Positions 37,199-46,458 are shown, numbered from the stretch's first letter. The stretch: DNA of 64,000 bases from Thiohalospira halophila DSM 15071 (GCF_900112605.1 NZ_FOMJ01000001.1:272577-336576); one strand, 5' to 3'. Notes: generated by a model not told the origin, from the letters alone. Program-made: numbers and translations.

Positions 37199-38360
37199 CA
37201 GTGCCGGCCGGACGGCAACGATGGCCGCCGAGGTGACCCTCCCCTGGCGCTGGCTGGACCCCTGGCGGGAGGCCGGGGAGGTGGAGACGGCCTGGCGGAG
37301 CCTGGAGGCGCGCTTTCACCCCCCCTGGTTCCTGCGCTGGGCCTGGGTGGAGAACTGGCTGGCCTGCCTGCCGCCGGGGCTCGACCTGCGGCTGGCCGTG
37401 GCCGGTTCGGTAACGGAGCCCGAGGCCGCCTTCTTCATCGGCCGCCGCCGACGCTGGCGCCACGGCCTCTTCCCGGTGCGGGAATGCCATCTCAATGCCA
37501 CCGGCTACCCGACCTACGATAACCTCTGGATCGAGTACAACGCCGTTCCCGGGCGCTCACTGGCCTGGTCCGAACTCCTGGCGGCCCTTCCCGCGGGCTG
37601 GGATGAATTCCACCTGCCCGGGCTGGACACGGCCGCCTTACCCGGCCATGCCCTGGCGACAGTGCCACCGGGCCTGATCGGGATCTCGCGCAAGGCGATT
37701 CCCTCTCCCCGGGTGGATCTGGAGGCGGTGCGGCGGCGCCAGGCCGAGGGAGGCGACTACCTCGATCTCCTCGGGCGGAATACCCGCAGCCAGATCCGGC
37801 GCTCCTGGCGGCTGGCCGAGGAGACCTGGGGCCCGCTCCGGCTGGAGGAGGCCGCCGATCCCGGGGAGGGCGCGGTCTTCCTGGACCGGTTGGCGGCCAT
37901 CCACCAGGAGAGCTGGCAGGAGCGAGGGGAGGCCGGGGTCTTCGGGGAGGAGTGGTTCCTCGATTTCCACCGGCGGCTGGTGGCGCGACACTTCGATGAC
38001 GGTATCCAGCTCCTGGCGCTGCGAGCCGGCGACCAGGAGCTGGGCTACCTCTACAACCTCGTTGCCAACGGCCGGGTGCTCTTCTACCAGTGCGGGATCC
38101 CGCGCCTGGAAGACAACCGCATCAAGCCGGGCCTCATGGCGCATGCCGCGGCCATCCGTCACAACGCGGCCCGGGGCGAGGCTCTCTACGACTTCCTCGG
38201 CGGCGATACCCGGTACAAGCAGAGCCTGGCCACCGGGGCCGCCTCCTCCTCGAACGACTCGGCCGACCTTGCCTGGTTCATCCTCCAGCGGCCCCGGCTC
38301 TCCCTGCGTGCGGAGGCGCTGGCCCGCTCCCTCAAGCGCCGCCTCTTCCCCTCCCGCTAG
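37185..38360 (+). CDS. FemAB/CelD-like GNAT acyltransferase
   Basis: A 391-residue protein resembling the Acetyltransf_6 (CelD/BcsL, FemAB-like) family found in exopolysaccharide loci. Visible blocks are FHPPWFLRWAWVENWL near the start, ARRRQAEGGDYLDLLGRNTRSQIRRSWRL-type helix in the middle, and the core GYLYNLVANGRVLFYQCG followed by EALYDFLGGDTRYKQSLATG. It should transfer an acyl or aminoacyl group to the sugar polymer. ATG 37185 follows GGAGG and overlaps the previous gene by 14 nt. It is the last gene of the tightly overlapped run. Confidence 0.8.
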   Translation: MSPPDSAGRTATMAAEVTLPWRWLDPWREAGEVETAWRSLEARFHPPWFLRWAWVENWLACLPPGLDLRLAVAGSVTEPEAAFFIGRRRRWRHGLFPVRECHLNATGYPTYDNLWIEYNAVPGRSLAWSELLAALPAGWDEFHLPGLDTAALPGHALATVPPGLIGISRKAIPSPRVDLEAVRRRQAEGGDYLDLLGRNTRSQIRRSWRLAEETWGPLRLEEAADPGEGAVFLDRLAAIHQESWQERGEAGVFGEEWFLDFHRRLVARHFDDGIQLLALRAGDQELGYLYNLVANGRVLFYQCGIPRLEDNRIKPGLMAHAAAIRHNAARGEALYDFLGGDTRYKQSLATGAASSSNDSADLAWFILQRPRLSLRAEALARSLKRRLFPSR

Positions 38361-38582
38361 GGCGTCGCGGCCTCGCTCTCCCGTATCGAGTCCGGAACTG
38401 GTTCACACGGACAGTGGGGCGTGGCTCACGCTCGGACTGCCAAGCCGGTCCCGATTTGAGTAATTGGTTCTGCCAGGGAGTGCGGATCGTGAAACCTGTC
38501 GCAAACCGTGAGCCCCGACTGCGTTTTTATTACGCCCGACGCCATTGGAACGTCCATGAACGCAGAATACGGGGAATCAGAC

Positions 38583-40673
38583 ATGCGACAGAACAACCGG
38601 GGCTATGTACGCGGGACCACGGCGCTGGCGCTTCTCGCCGCGCTGGGGGTGTCCGGCTGCCAGGTCGAGGTAGCGGTCGACGGCGAGACGCTGGAGGGCG
38701 AGACCGTCGACGGGGATGGGACCGTAACCGTGACCGGAACGGAGGATACCACGACCTCGGATGGTACCGAGTCCGGTACCTCCGGGGATGACACCACGAC
38801 CTCCGATTCCGGTGGTACGGATTCCAGTACTTCGGATTCCACGAGTTCGGATTCCACGACTTCGGACTCGACCACCGACGACTCCACGGCCTCCACCGAC
38901 GACAGCACCAGCACCGCCGACGGCTCCACCACCGACGATAGCACCAGCAGCTCGACCGATGACGCCACCACGGCGGATGCGGTGGCGGTGACCTTCCACG
39001 GTCAGCCCGGGATCGGGGCCGCAGAGGATCGCTGGGTGGCCTTCGCCGTTCCCTTCCCGCAGGGTGCCCGTCAGGAAACCGCCGATCTCGCCCTTCAGGT
39101 GGGCGGGGCCGAGACCCCGGTGATGGCCGAGGTCGTCGCCAACTGGCCGGATGGCAGTGTGCGCTCCGTGCGCCTGTGGACGCAGGTGGCTATCGGGGCG
39201 GGGGAGACCGTCAGTGGTGAACTCGTGACGGGTGCCACTGATCCGGCTCGCCTGGACTCCGTCGGCGTCTCCGTGGCCGATACCTGGATCCCGATCAGCG
39301 AGTCCGGGGTCGACGAGTCGGAATATACCACCGCCGAGGTCATGGAGCCGGCGGTCTATACCACCCTGCCGGCGGAGTGGCTGGCCGGCATGACCCTGCG
39401 CACCGAGACGGTGCCGGTGGACGCGTGGAGCGACTCCGGCTGGTTCGACGAGGCGCTGCTGGGCTATTCGCGCACCATGGTCAACGACGTTTCCGACGCC
39501 GTGAGCGAGGAGGACCTGGTCAACTATGAGCCCGACACCTGGGGGGACACCGGTTCGGTGGACACCAGCTCCTGGCTCTTCGACCGCGCCTCCACCCTGT
39601 GGGGCGTCTACTTCCGGACCGGGGATGTGAAATGGCTGCGCCATGCCCACCGGGCCAGCCAGTACTACGCCCTGAACGTCGAGCGGGACAACGACACCAG
39701 CCCGTCGGATTCGGATAATCGCAACTTCCGGGGCCAGTTCCGGTTCAAGGACATCAACTACGTCGATCACAAGTACAGTTATGGTATGCCCATGCTGATG
39801 GACCGGCTGGTCCTGGGCGCGGCGGTTGATGGCCCCGCCGCCGGGGAAGACGGGGTGCGGGCGGTCTCCGACCTCGTTACCAATGGCTACTGGGAGGGCA
39901 CCTACGGTAGTGACGGTGCCTACAATCCCGACCTCGGGGCCAACCACCTCTGGACGGAGCGCCACCAGGCCTATGCCTTTGCCGCTCATCTCACGGCCTG
40001 GGAGTACACCGGCGACGCCGCCTACCGCGACAAGCTGGACGACTACGTGGCGCAGATGGTCGACCACGTCGCCAATCCGCCCGGGGGCTACGCCGCCGAC
40101 GGCTGTCTGGTCCACGACTTCAAGCACCACGAGTGGAACAAGTACAACGACACGCCGACCCCGGTCTGCTCTCCGTGGATGACGGCGCTGCTGGCGGAGC
40201 CGCTGTGGCGCTACCACCGCCTCACCGGCGATGACCGGGCGCTGGGCCTGCTGGCCGATTTCGCGGAATCGGTGGCGCAGGACGGGACCTACATCGCCCA
40301 GGACGAGAGCAGCAACGTCGGCACCAGTTCCACCCTGTGGGACGCCCGGCTGCCGCAATATCTCTACTCCAGCAGCTATAACGGGGTGTCCGAGGGGGTC
40401 AGCGACCCCTGGCAGGACTGGGAGCACGCCTGCGATGTGGCGGGTCTGGTGGAGCGCGGGGTCACCGCCGGGGAGATGCTCGACCGCGACATGGCGGCCG
40501 AGCAGACCGTGGCCGATGACCTTATGGCCACCTGCGAGACCAACCTGGACAAGTGGTACCGTCCCGGTGATGACTCCTACGTCTCCCAGTACGGTCCGGA
40601 ATGGCGTCTGACGCCGGCGCGCAAGTACAACTGGTGGTTCGGTACCACCCTGGACCTGCCGCGGCTGCGCTAG
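38583..40673 (+). CDS. Large lipoprotein with Ser/Thr/Asp-rich linker, lyase/glycosidase-like (paralogue 1)
   Basis: A 696-residue lipoprotein with acceptor C26 in VSGC. Residues of about 45-135 form a low-complexity linker of Thr, Ser and Asp (TTSDGTESGTSGDDTTTSD). Next comes a beta-rich region (VAFAVPFPQGA...WPDGSVRSVRLWTQ) of the kind seen at the front of RIFT-barrel/PcRGLX-like polysaccharide enzymes. A ~430-residue helical region follows (RASQYYAL, WTERHQAYAFAAHLTAWEYTGD) that recalls an alpha/alpha toroid. I infer a surface polysaccharide lyase or hydrolase acting on the locus polymer; no function is proven. ATG 38583 follows GGGGA. The convergent gene downstream is a close paralogue. 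Confidence 0.65.
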   Translation: MRQNNRGYVRGTTALALLAALGVSGCQVEVAVDGETLEGETVDGDGTVTVTGTEDTTTSDGTESGTSGDDTTTSDSGGTDSSTSDSTSSDSTTSDSTTDDSTASTDDSTSTADGSTTDDSTSSSTDDATTADAVAVTFHGQPGIGAAEDRWVAFAVPFPQGARQETADLALQVGGAETPVMAEVVANWPDGSVRSVRLWTQVAIGAGETVSGELVTGATDPARLDSVGVSVADTWIPISESGVDESEYTTAEVMEPAVYTTLPAEWLAGMTLRTETVPVDAWSDSGWFDEALLGYSRTMVNDVSDAVSEEDLVNYEPDTWGDTGSVDTSSWLFDRASTLWGVYFRTGDVKWLRHAHRASQYYALNVERDNDTSPSDSDNRNFRGQFRFKDINYVDHKYSYGMPMLMDRLVLGAAVDGPAAGEDGVRAVSDLVTNGYWEGTYGSDGAYNPDLGANHLWTERHQAYAFAAHLTAWEYTGDAAYRDKLDDYVAQMVDHVANPPGGYAADGCLVHDFKHHEWNKYNDTPTPVCSPWMTALLAEPLWRYHRLTGDDRALGLLADFAESVAQDGTYIAQDESSNVGTSSTLWDARLPQYLYSSSYNGVSEGVSDPWQDWEHACDVAGLVERGVTAGEMLDRDMAAEQTVADDLMATCETNLDKWYRPGDDSYVSQYGPEWRLTPARKYNWWFGTTLDLPRLR

Positions 40674-42190
40674 GACTGCCGGACTCGGCCAATAGCCGTG
40701 AGGAGAAAGAAAGGGCCCCCGCCTTCCAGGTCGGGGGCCCTTTTCTGGTTGGTCTCATGGCCCTGGTGGGGTGGCCCGCCGGTTCAGTGCTGGAGATCGT
40801 GGAGCCAGGGCAGATCGAGCGTCGTCCCGAACCACCAGTTGTACTTGCGGGTGGGGGTCAGGCGCCACTCGGGGCCATTCTGTGCGAGATAGCTATCGTT
40901 GCCCGGGCGACGCCAGTTGTCGAGATTGGTTCGGCAACTCGCCATCATCTCGTCGGCAACCACCCTTTCACGGCTCATGTCGCGCTCCAGGAGCCGGCCG
41001 GCGACTACGCCCCGATAGAGCAGGCCGGAGACATCACAGGTATGTTCCCAGTCGCCCCAGGGGTCGCTGACCCCTTCATCCACTCCATTGTACTCGCTGG
41101 AGTAAAGGTACTGCGGCAGCCGCGCATCCCACAGGCCCGAGCTGGTGCCGACGTCGCTGCTCTCGTCCTGGGCGATGTAGGTGCCGTGCTCGGCTACCGA
41201 CTCGGAGAAGTCGGCGAGGAGGCCCAGGGCGCGCCGGTCCTGGGTGAGTCGATAGTAGCGCCACAGCGGCTCCGCCAGCAGCGCCGTCATCCACGGAGAG
41301 CAGACCGGGGTCGGCGTGTCGTTGTACTTGTTCCACTCATGGTGCTTGAAGTCGTGGACCAGACAGCCATCGGCGGCGTAGCCCCCGGGCGGATTGGCGA
41401 CGTGGTCGACCATCTGCGCCACGTAGTCGTCCAGCTTGTCGCGGTAGGCGGCGTCGCCGGTGTACTCCCAGGCGGTGAGGTGGGCCGAGAAGGCATAGGC
41501 CTGGTGGCGCTCCGTCCAGAGATGGTTGGATGCAAGGCCCGGGTTGTAGGCCGCCGAGTCGCCGTAGGTACCTTCCCAGTACCCGTCCGTGATGAGGTCC
41601 GAGACGGCCCGCACCGCATCCTCGGCCCGGGAGGGTCCGGCCTCGGGGGCACCGGCCACCAGCCGGTCCAGCAGCATGGGCAGGCCGTAGCTGTACTTGT
41701 GATCCGGGTAATCGACATCCTTGAACCGGAACTGGCCGCGGAAGTTGCGATCACTGGAATCGCTGGGGTTGGTATCGTTGTCCCGCTCGATGTTCAGGGC
41801 GTAGTACTGGCTGGCCCGATGGGCATGGCGCAGCCACTTCACGTCGCCGGTCCGGAAGTAGACCCCCCACAGGGTGGAGGCGCGGTCGAAGAGCCAGGAG
41901 CTGGTGTCCACCGAACCGGTGTCGGCCCAGGTATCCGGCTCGTAGTTGACCAGGTCCCCCTCGCTCACGGCGTCGGAGACGTCGTTGACCATGGTGCGGG
42001 AATAGCCCAGCAGCGCCTCGTCGAACCACTCCGATTCACTCCACTGGTCCACGGGGACGGTCCGGGTGCGCAGGGTCGTTTTGGAGAGCCAGGCCGCCGG
42101 GAGGGTGGCGTAGACCGCCGGCTCCATGATCTCGGCGGTGGTGTATTCCGCCTCGTCCACGCCGGATTCCGTGATGGGGATCCAGGTCGA
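39279..42190. repeat. Inverted duplication: two ~1.4-kb arms in convergent paralogues
   Basis: The region encoding about 460 C-terminal residues is duplicated in inverse orientation, roughly 39279-40670 and 40790-42190. It is separated by about 115 bp that hold a terminator. A 220-bp segment compared directly (40005-40220 against the complement of 41270-41470) differs at only two positions, both silent. The N-terminal thirds of the two genes are much less alike. Confidence 0.85.
40710..40744. terminator. Bidirectional terminator between the convergent lipoprotein genes
   Basis: AAAGGGCCCCCG (40710-40721) pairs with CGGGGGCCCTTT (40732-40743) around a 10-nt loop, followed by TTTT. The A- and T-rich flanks let it work in both directions between the paralogues ending at 40673 (+) and 40784 (-). 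Confidence 0.88.
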
Positions 42191-42694
42191 GGCGGCCTCG
42201 ATACCGGTGCCCAGCTCCTTGTCCCGCGGCCCACCCCAGCGCAACTCCAGGGTCAGCGATTCACGGCTGGAGAAGCGCGCATTCAGGGAGACGCGAACCG
42301 ACCGGATACTGCTCGGCTCACCGGTGTCCGGGTCCCACCAATGGCCAATGGCCCTGGTACGGATGGGGATCTCGCCCTGATTGTCGTGCAGGGAGACCGA
42401 ATCCGCATCGGTTAGCCAGCCCTGCGGGAAGGGGACGGCGAAGACGACGCCCGTGCCGGTATCCGTTGAGACGGCCTGCTGGGGATGGAGAGTGACCACC
42501 ACCCGGCCCTCGTAGCCGTCGGTGTCGTAACGAAAGGCATCGCTGTCGGGGTCCAGCTCGCTGTCGTTCAGCGGGGTGCCCCCATCGGAGCTGGTGGTAT
42601 CCGTGGTCGCCCGGAGTTCCTCGTTACAGCCGGGGAGGGTGAAGGCCAGCATGGCGGCCAGCGCCAGGAGCGTGGGGGAAGGGGGGTACCGCAT
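40784..42694 (-). CDS. Large lipoprotein, lyase/glycosidase-like (paralogue 2)
   Basis: A 636-residue lipoprotein, with acceptor C23 in LPGC. Its mature chain has the same order as the convergent gene: a short D/S/T-rich linker (~residues 27-65), a beta-rich segment (VVFAVPFPQGW), and a long helical region nearly identical to paralogue 1. For example, YRDKLDDYVAQMVDHVA and the KYNDTPTPVCSPWMTA stretch are unchanged. The linker is much shorter, about 30 instead of 90 residues. The same role, degrading or processing surface polysaccharide, is inferred. ATG 42694 follows GGAGGACAACC. Confidence 0.65.
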   Translation of the reverse strand: MRYPPSPTLLALAAMLAFTLPGCNEELRATTDTTSSDGGTPLNDSELDPDSDAFRYDTDGYEGRVVVTLHPQQAVSTDTGTGVVFAVPFPQGWLTDADSVSLHDNQGEIPIRTRAIGHWWDPDTGEPSSIRSVRVSLNARFSSRESLTLELRWGGPRDKELGTGIEAASTWIPITESGVDEAEYTTAEIMEPAVYATLPAAWLSKTTLRTRTVPVDQWSESEWFDEALLGYSRTMVNDVSDAVSEGDLVNYEPDTWADTGSVDTSSWLFDRASTLWGVYFRTGDVKWLRHAHRASQYYALNIERDNDTNPSDSSDRNFRGQFRFKDVDYPDHKYSYGLPMLLDRLVAGAPEAGPSRAEDAVRAVSDLITDGYWEGTYGDSAAYNPGLASNHLWTERHQAYAFSAHLTAWEYTGDAAYRDKLDDYVAQMVDHVANPPGGYAADGCLVHDFKHHEWNKYNDTPTPVCSPWMTALLAEPLWRYYRLTQDRRALGLLADFSESVAEHGTYIAQDESSDVGTSSGLWDARLPQYLYSSEYNGVDEGVSDPWGDWEHTCDVSGLLYRGVVAGRLLERDMSRERVVADEMMASCRTNLDNWRRPGNDSYLAQNGPEWRLTPTRKYNWWFGTTLDLPWLHDLQH

Positions 42695-42873
42695 GGTTGT
42701 CCTCCGTGGAGTTCCGGGTCGGCGAGGGCCGTCCCTGGCCTCTCGGGAATGGGACTATAGCCCCTGGGGGAGGGGCTGTAGACCGCTTCCGACCCGCTGC
42801 GGTACCAGTTGCGGGAGGGTCGAACGGATCTGCCGGATTGTGGCCGGTTATCAACCAGCCGCGGCAGGATTGT

Positions 42874-44793
42874 TCAGTACTTGAACCGGTTCACCAGGTC
42901 CTGGAGCTCGCTGGCCAGGCGCGCCAGTTCGTCGCCACTGGTGGAGGTCTGGTTGGCGCCCTCGGCGGTCTGCTCCGAGATCTCGTTGATCTGGACGATA
43001 TTCCGGTTGATCTCGTCGGCGACGGTGCTCTGCTCCTCGGCGGCCGAGGCGATCTGGGTGTTCATGTCCGAGATCTGGCTCACCGAGTGGGTGATGTTGG
43101 TCAGCGCCTCTCCGGCACTGCCGGCCTTTTCCACCGTGTTGGCGGCACGGGTCCGGCTGGTCTCCATGGCCTCCACCGCCTCCCGGGCGGCCTGCTGCAG
43201 CCGCTCGATCATGCCCTGGATCTCCTGGGTGGACTCCTGGGTCCGGCTGGCCAGGGTGCGGACCTCGTCGGCCACGACGGCGAAGCCGCGGCCGGCCTCG
43301 CCGGCCCGGGCCGCCTCGATGGCGGCGTTGAGGGCGAGCAGGTTGGTCTGATCGGCAACGTCGCGGATGACGTCCAGCACGGAACCGATGCTCTCGGAGT
43401 CCTTGCCCAGCCGATTGATGGTCTCCGAGGCCTGGTTGACGTCCTCGGCGAGCTGCTTGATGGCGTCCACGCTCTCGTTGACCACCTGGGAGCCGTTGTT
43501 GGCGCTGGAGTCGGCCTCGCGCGCCGCCTCGGCGGCGTTCTCGGCGTTGCGGGCCACCTCCTGCACCGTGGAGGTCATCTCGTTCATGGCGGTGACCACC
43601 TGCTCGGTCTCGCCGCGCTGGCGCTGGATGGCGTCGTTGGTCTCGGAGGTGATGGTGGACATCTCCTCCGAGGCCGCCGCCAGCTGGTTGGTGGAGCCGG
43701 CCACCTGGCTCACCGTCTGCTGGACCCGCTCGGCGAAGCGGTTGAAGGCCTCGCCGAGTTCGGCGATCTCGTCGGAGCCGCTGGTATCCAGGCGGCGGGT
43801 GAGGTCGCCATCGCCCTCGGCGATGTCGTGCATGGCCGCGACCGCGCCCTTGATGGGCCGGGTGATGCTCAGCCCCATGAACCAGGCGAAGGCCAGCCCC
43901 GCGGCCAGGGCGAGGACGCCGACGCCGATGATGGAGTTACGGGCCACGGCGTAGGCATTCACGTAGTAGCTGCGGTCCCGGGAGACCTCCAGCACGCCGA
44001 TGGGCTTGCCGGAATAATCGGTGACCGGGGCGGCGTAGAAGGCCGCGGGGTCACCGCCGAGCTCCCCCTGGCGGAAGGCGTCGCCGTCGCGCGCTTCCCC
44101 AAGGGCGGCCTCTTCCATGAGCCTGGGCGCCTGCCAGGTGCTGGCGAAGGGCTCCAGCCGACCGTCGCGCAGGGTGTGGAGGGCGATATGGACATTGGCC
44201 TCGGCGCCCTGGAGTGCCCGGACCTCCTCGAAGAAGGGCTTGCCGAAGGACATGCCCAGCTCCACGGAGCCCACCTGCTCACCGTCGTGTTGGACCGGGA
44301 CCACGCCGCGGATCCCCAGGCCGGCCACGCCGCGCTCCAGTCCGCTCACGGCCTCGCCTTCCTCGTTTACCTCCACCACGGTATGGCGGAAGCCGGAGAG
44401 GTCATCGCCGTATTTCTCCGGCCGGTGCAGGCGCAGGAAGGAGGTGGCCGGGGCGGTGTGGAACTGGAACTGCCGCACGGCGTACTCCTCCTCCAGGAAG
44501 GAGTACATGGGCAGGAGCCACTCGCGCAGCGTCTGCCGGTCGCGCTCGGCAAACCGCTCGGTGACGGGTTCGAAGTGGGCGAGGGAGTCGGCCACGGCCG
44601 ACCCGACCTTCGCCTCTGCCTGAATGCGTCCGGTGACCTTGTCGTGCAGGGCCCGGAGTTCCCGCTTCTCCGCCTCTTCGATGATGCCGCCGATCTGATT
44701 CAGAACCAGCGGCATGAGGATGGCGAGGGTGACCAGCAGCGTGGCGGCCACGCCCAGGATCAAGCGGGGGCCGATGCGAAGACGTTGCAGCAT
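42874..44793 (-). CDS. Methyl-accepting chemotaxis protein
   Basis: A 639-residue chemoreceptor. A membrane helix lies at about 11-34 and a ~250-residue periplasmic double-Cache-type sensor follows ([26 protein letters not shown]...), matching the Cache_3 class. Then come a second helix (~287-309), a HAMP domain ([26 protein letters not shown]), and the kinase-control hairpin with [20 protein letters not shown]. The tail ends in LVNRFKY, without the NWETF-type tether for CheR/CheB. No other chemotaxis genes are in the window. It is a single gene with a CRP-type site about 145 nt upstream. Confidence 0.93.
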   Translation of the reverse strand: MLQRLRIGPRLILGVAATLLVTLAILMPLVLNQIGGIIEEAEKRELRALHDKVTGRIQAEAKVGSAVADSLAHFEPVTERFAERDRQTLREWLLPMYSFLEEEYAVRQFQFHTAPATSFLRLHRPEKYGDDLSGFRHTVVEVNEEGEAVSGLERGVAGLGIRGVVPVQHDGEQVGSVELGMSFGKPFFEEVRALQGAEANVHIALHTLRDGRLEPFASTWQAPRLMEEAALGEARDGDAFRQGELGGDPAAFYAAPVTDYSGKPIGVLEVSRDRSYYVNAYAVARNSIIGVGVLALAAGLAFAWFMGLSITRPIKGAVAAMHDIAEGDGDLTRRLDTSGSDEIAELGEAFNRFAERVQQTVSQVAGSTNQLAAASEEMSTITSETNDAIQRQRGETEQVVTAMNEMTSTVQEVARNAENAAEAAREADSSANNGSQVVNESVDAIKQLAEDVNQASETINRLGKDSESIGSVLDVIRDVADQTNLLALNAAIEAARAGEAGRGFAVVADEVRTLASRTQESTQEIQGMIERLQQAAREAVEAMETSRTRAANTVEKAGSAGEALTNITHSVSQISDMNTQIASAAEEQSTVADEINRNIVQINEISEQTAEGANQTSTSGDELARLASELQDLVNRFKY

Positions 44794-44936
44794 GGGGACT
44801 CCATGTTCCTTGAGTGCTTACGATCGAGAGTACCGGTCGTACGGGGACCGGGAAAAGAAGAGCGCGGAAGTCTATTACCAGGCGCTAATGTCGACAACCC
44901 TGGTGGGGATTTCGTGCTGGCCAGCCTTTTCCAGAG

Positions 44937-44952
44937 TGTGATCCACGTCACA
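44937..44952. promoter_or_regulatory. Perfect CRP/Vfr-type binding site
   Basis: TGTGA-TCCACG-TCACA at 44937-44952 matches the TGTGA-N6-TCACA consensus in all ten half-site positions. It lies in the gap between the Smr gene and the chemoreceptor gene, both on the minus strand, 144-160 bp upstream of the receptor start. Control of the receptor by a cAMP-CRP/Vfr-like regulator is the likely reading. No clear -35/-10 pair was identified nearby. Confidence 0.7.
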
Positions 44953-45005
44953 GAATGAGGGGTTGCGAATCTCGTCGCTGCCAGACCCCTCGGGTTCCGG
45001 CCGGG

Positions 45006-45581
45006 CTATCGGGCTCGGGCCAGGAGCACCAGCAGCGCGCCCGTACCGCCGGCGCTGGCCGGGGCCGAGGCAAAGGCCAGGACCTCCGGTCGCTGCCGCA
45101 GCCAGGCATCCACCAGCCCCTTGAGGACGGAGCCGTCGGTGCCCCCCTTGCCGTGTATGACCCGGATGCAGCACTGCTGCCGCTGGCGCGCCCCGGTGAG
45201 GAATCGGTCCAGCTCCGTGCGGGCGGCCTCGCGGGTCAGGCCGTGGAGATCGAGTTCCGCCGTGATGGTCAGCTGGCCGTTGGCCAGTCGCCGCATGACC
45301 TTGTGCTGGATGCCGCCCCGGCGGAAGGAGAGGACCTCGCCGCCATCCCGGGGGAGGGCAGGACCATCCGTCAGGGGAGGATCCTGCGCCTCACCGGCAT
45401 CCGCGCTCGCCCGGTCGCCGGTCCTGCTGAAGCGTGGCCGGGGTGCCGGTGGTGGTGGGGCGTCCGGGCCCGGCTCCGATTCCAGGGGCGTGACGTCCGC
45501 TACTGCCTCGCGGAAGAGGCGTCGCTCCTCCTCGGTTACCGGGTCGGATCCCCGGGGGCGGGTTGGGCGGCGTCGGGACAT
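45006..45581 (-). CDS. Smr-domain protein
   Basis: This 191-residue protein has a disordered, Pro/Asp-rich N-terminal half and a C-terminal Smr (small MutS-related) domain. The domain carries the two landmarks DLHGLTREAA and IHGKGGTDGSVLKGLV. Smr domains have nicking or RNA-cleaving activity, and short proteobacterial members such as SmrB act in ribosome rescue. Which applies here cannot be decided. I chose ATG 45581; a GTG ten codons upstream is an alternative. It is divergent from surE, with about 127 nt between. Confidence 0.82.
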   Translation of the reverse strand: MSRRRPTRPRGSDPVTEEERRLFREAVADVTPLESEPGPDAPPPPAPRPRFSRTGDRASADAGEAQDPPLTDGPALPRDGGEVLSFRRGGIQHKVMRRLANGQLTITAELDLHGLTREAARTELDRFLTGARQRQQCCIRVIHGKGGTDGSVLKGLVDAWLRQRPEVLAFASAPASAGGTGALLVLLARAR

Positions 45582-45708
45582 GGCAGGTCGATTCCGGACC
45601 GGATTATCCACAGGCTAGCATGTCATCCGGCGGTCACGGCAGGGCGGCTTACCCGGGCCGGGCCGTCTGTGCCAGAATACCTGCTGTAGTGGGCGCGAGG
45701 AGGGGCGC

Positions 45709-46458
45709 ATGGAGATCCTGCTGAGTAATGATGACGGGGTGCGTGCACCCGGACTCCGGGCGCTGGCCGAGGCGCTGGGTGGCCTGGGGCGGGTCACCGT
45801 GGTGGCCCCGGATCGCAATCGCAGCGGCGCCTCCAACTCCCTGACCCTGGAGCAGCCCATTCGTGCGCAGACCGAGGCCGACGGCTTCGTCTGCGTCGAG
45901 GGGACCCCCACCGATTGTGTCCATCTCGCCATCACCGGACTGCTGGAAACCGAGCCGGACATGGTGGTCTCGGGGATCAATGCCGGTTCCAACCTGGGGG
46001 ACGACGTCCTCTACTCCGGCACCGTGGCGGCGGCCATGGAGGGGCGCTTCCTGGGGCTGCCCGCCATGGCCATCTCCCTGGCCGGGACCGAGCTGGTCCA
46101 TTACGACACCGCTGCCCGGGTGGCTACCCGGCTGGTGCAGCGGCTTACCGAGGATCCGTTGCCGACGGACACCCTGCTCAACGTGAACGTGCCCGACCGG
46201 CCCTTTGATGAGCTGGCGGGTTACCGCGTGGCGCGGCTGGGTCATCGCCACAAGGCGGAGCCGGTGATCCGTTCCGCCGACCCGCGCGGTCGCCCCATCT
46301 ACTGGGTAGGGCCGCCGGGGGACGAGGAGGATGCCGGCCCGGGGACCGACTTCGATGCCATCCGCCAGGGCTACGTCTCCCTGACCCCCATCCAGGTGGA
46401 CCTGACGCGCCACGAGGCGCTGGACGGCCTGACGCGCTGGACGGAGGGGCTGGGGTGA
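45709..46458 (+). CDS. surE: 5'/3'-nucleotidase, exopolyphosphatase SurE
   Basis: A 249-residue SurE protein. The metal-binding N-terminus ILLSNDDG (D8-D9) is intact, followed by [42 protein letters not shown] and the C-terminal [18 protein letters not shown]. SurE dephosphorylates nucleoside monophosphates and short polyphosphates and helps survival in stationary phase. It begins the conserved block surE-pcm-yqaA-nlpD-rpoS, with 4-nt overlaps down to yqaA. ATG 45709 follows a GAGGAGGGG ribosome site. Confidence 0.95.
   Translation: MEILLSNDDGVRAPGLRALAEALGGLGRVTVVAPDRNRSGASNSLTLEQPIRAQTEADGFVCVEGTPTDCVHLAITGLLETEPDMVVSGINAGSNLGDDVLYSGTVAAAMEGRFLGLPAMAISLAGTELVHYDTAARVATRLVQRLTEDPLPTDTLLNVNVPDRPFDELAGYRVARLGHRHKAEPVIRSADPRGRPIYWVGPPGDEEDAGPGTDFDAIRQGYVSLTPIQVDLTRHEALDGLTRWTEGLG

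Noticed and set aside
38508-38582. Upstream GTG and ATG codons (38508, 38556) as starts of the large lipoprotein.
   Set aside because: They would put about 25 non-signal residues before the lipoprotein signal; ATG 38583 has a GGGGA site and gives a normal signal peptide.
38800-38970. Repeated GATTCCAC/GACTCC-like units resembling a CRISPR or minisatellite.
   Set aside because: Units are short, irregular and in frame, coding the Ser/Thr/Asp linker of a lipoprotein; there are no spacers or direct repeats of CRISPR length. No CRISPR array was seen anywhere in the window.
42835-42873. A hairpin after the chemoreceptor gene (GGCTGGTT-GAT-AACCGGCC on the minus strand).
   Set aside because: It has a three-base loop and no following T run, so a terminator could not be supported.
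42697-44958. A 753-codon open frame on the plus strand opposite the chemoreceptor.
   Set aside because: It covers the receptor gene in antisense; its Gly/Leu/Val/His-rich translation is a shadow of the receptor's coiled-coil codons.
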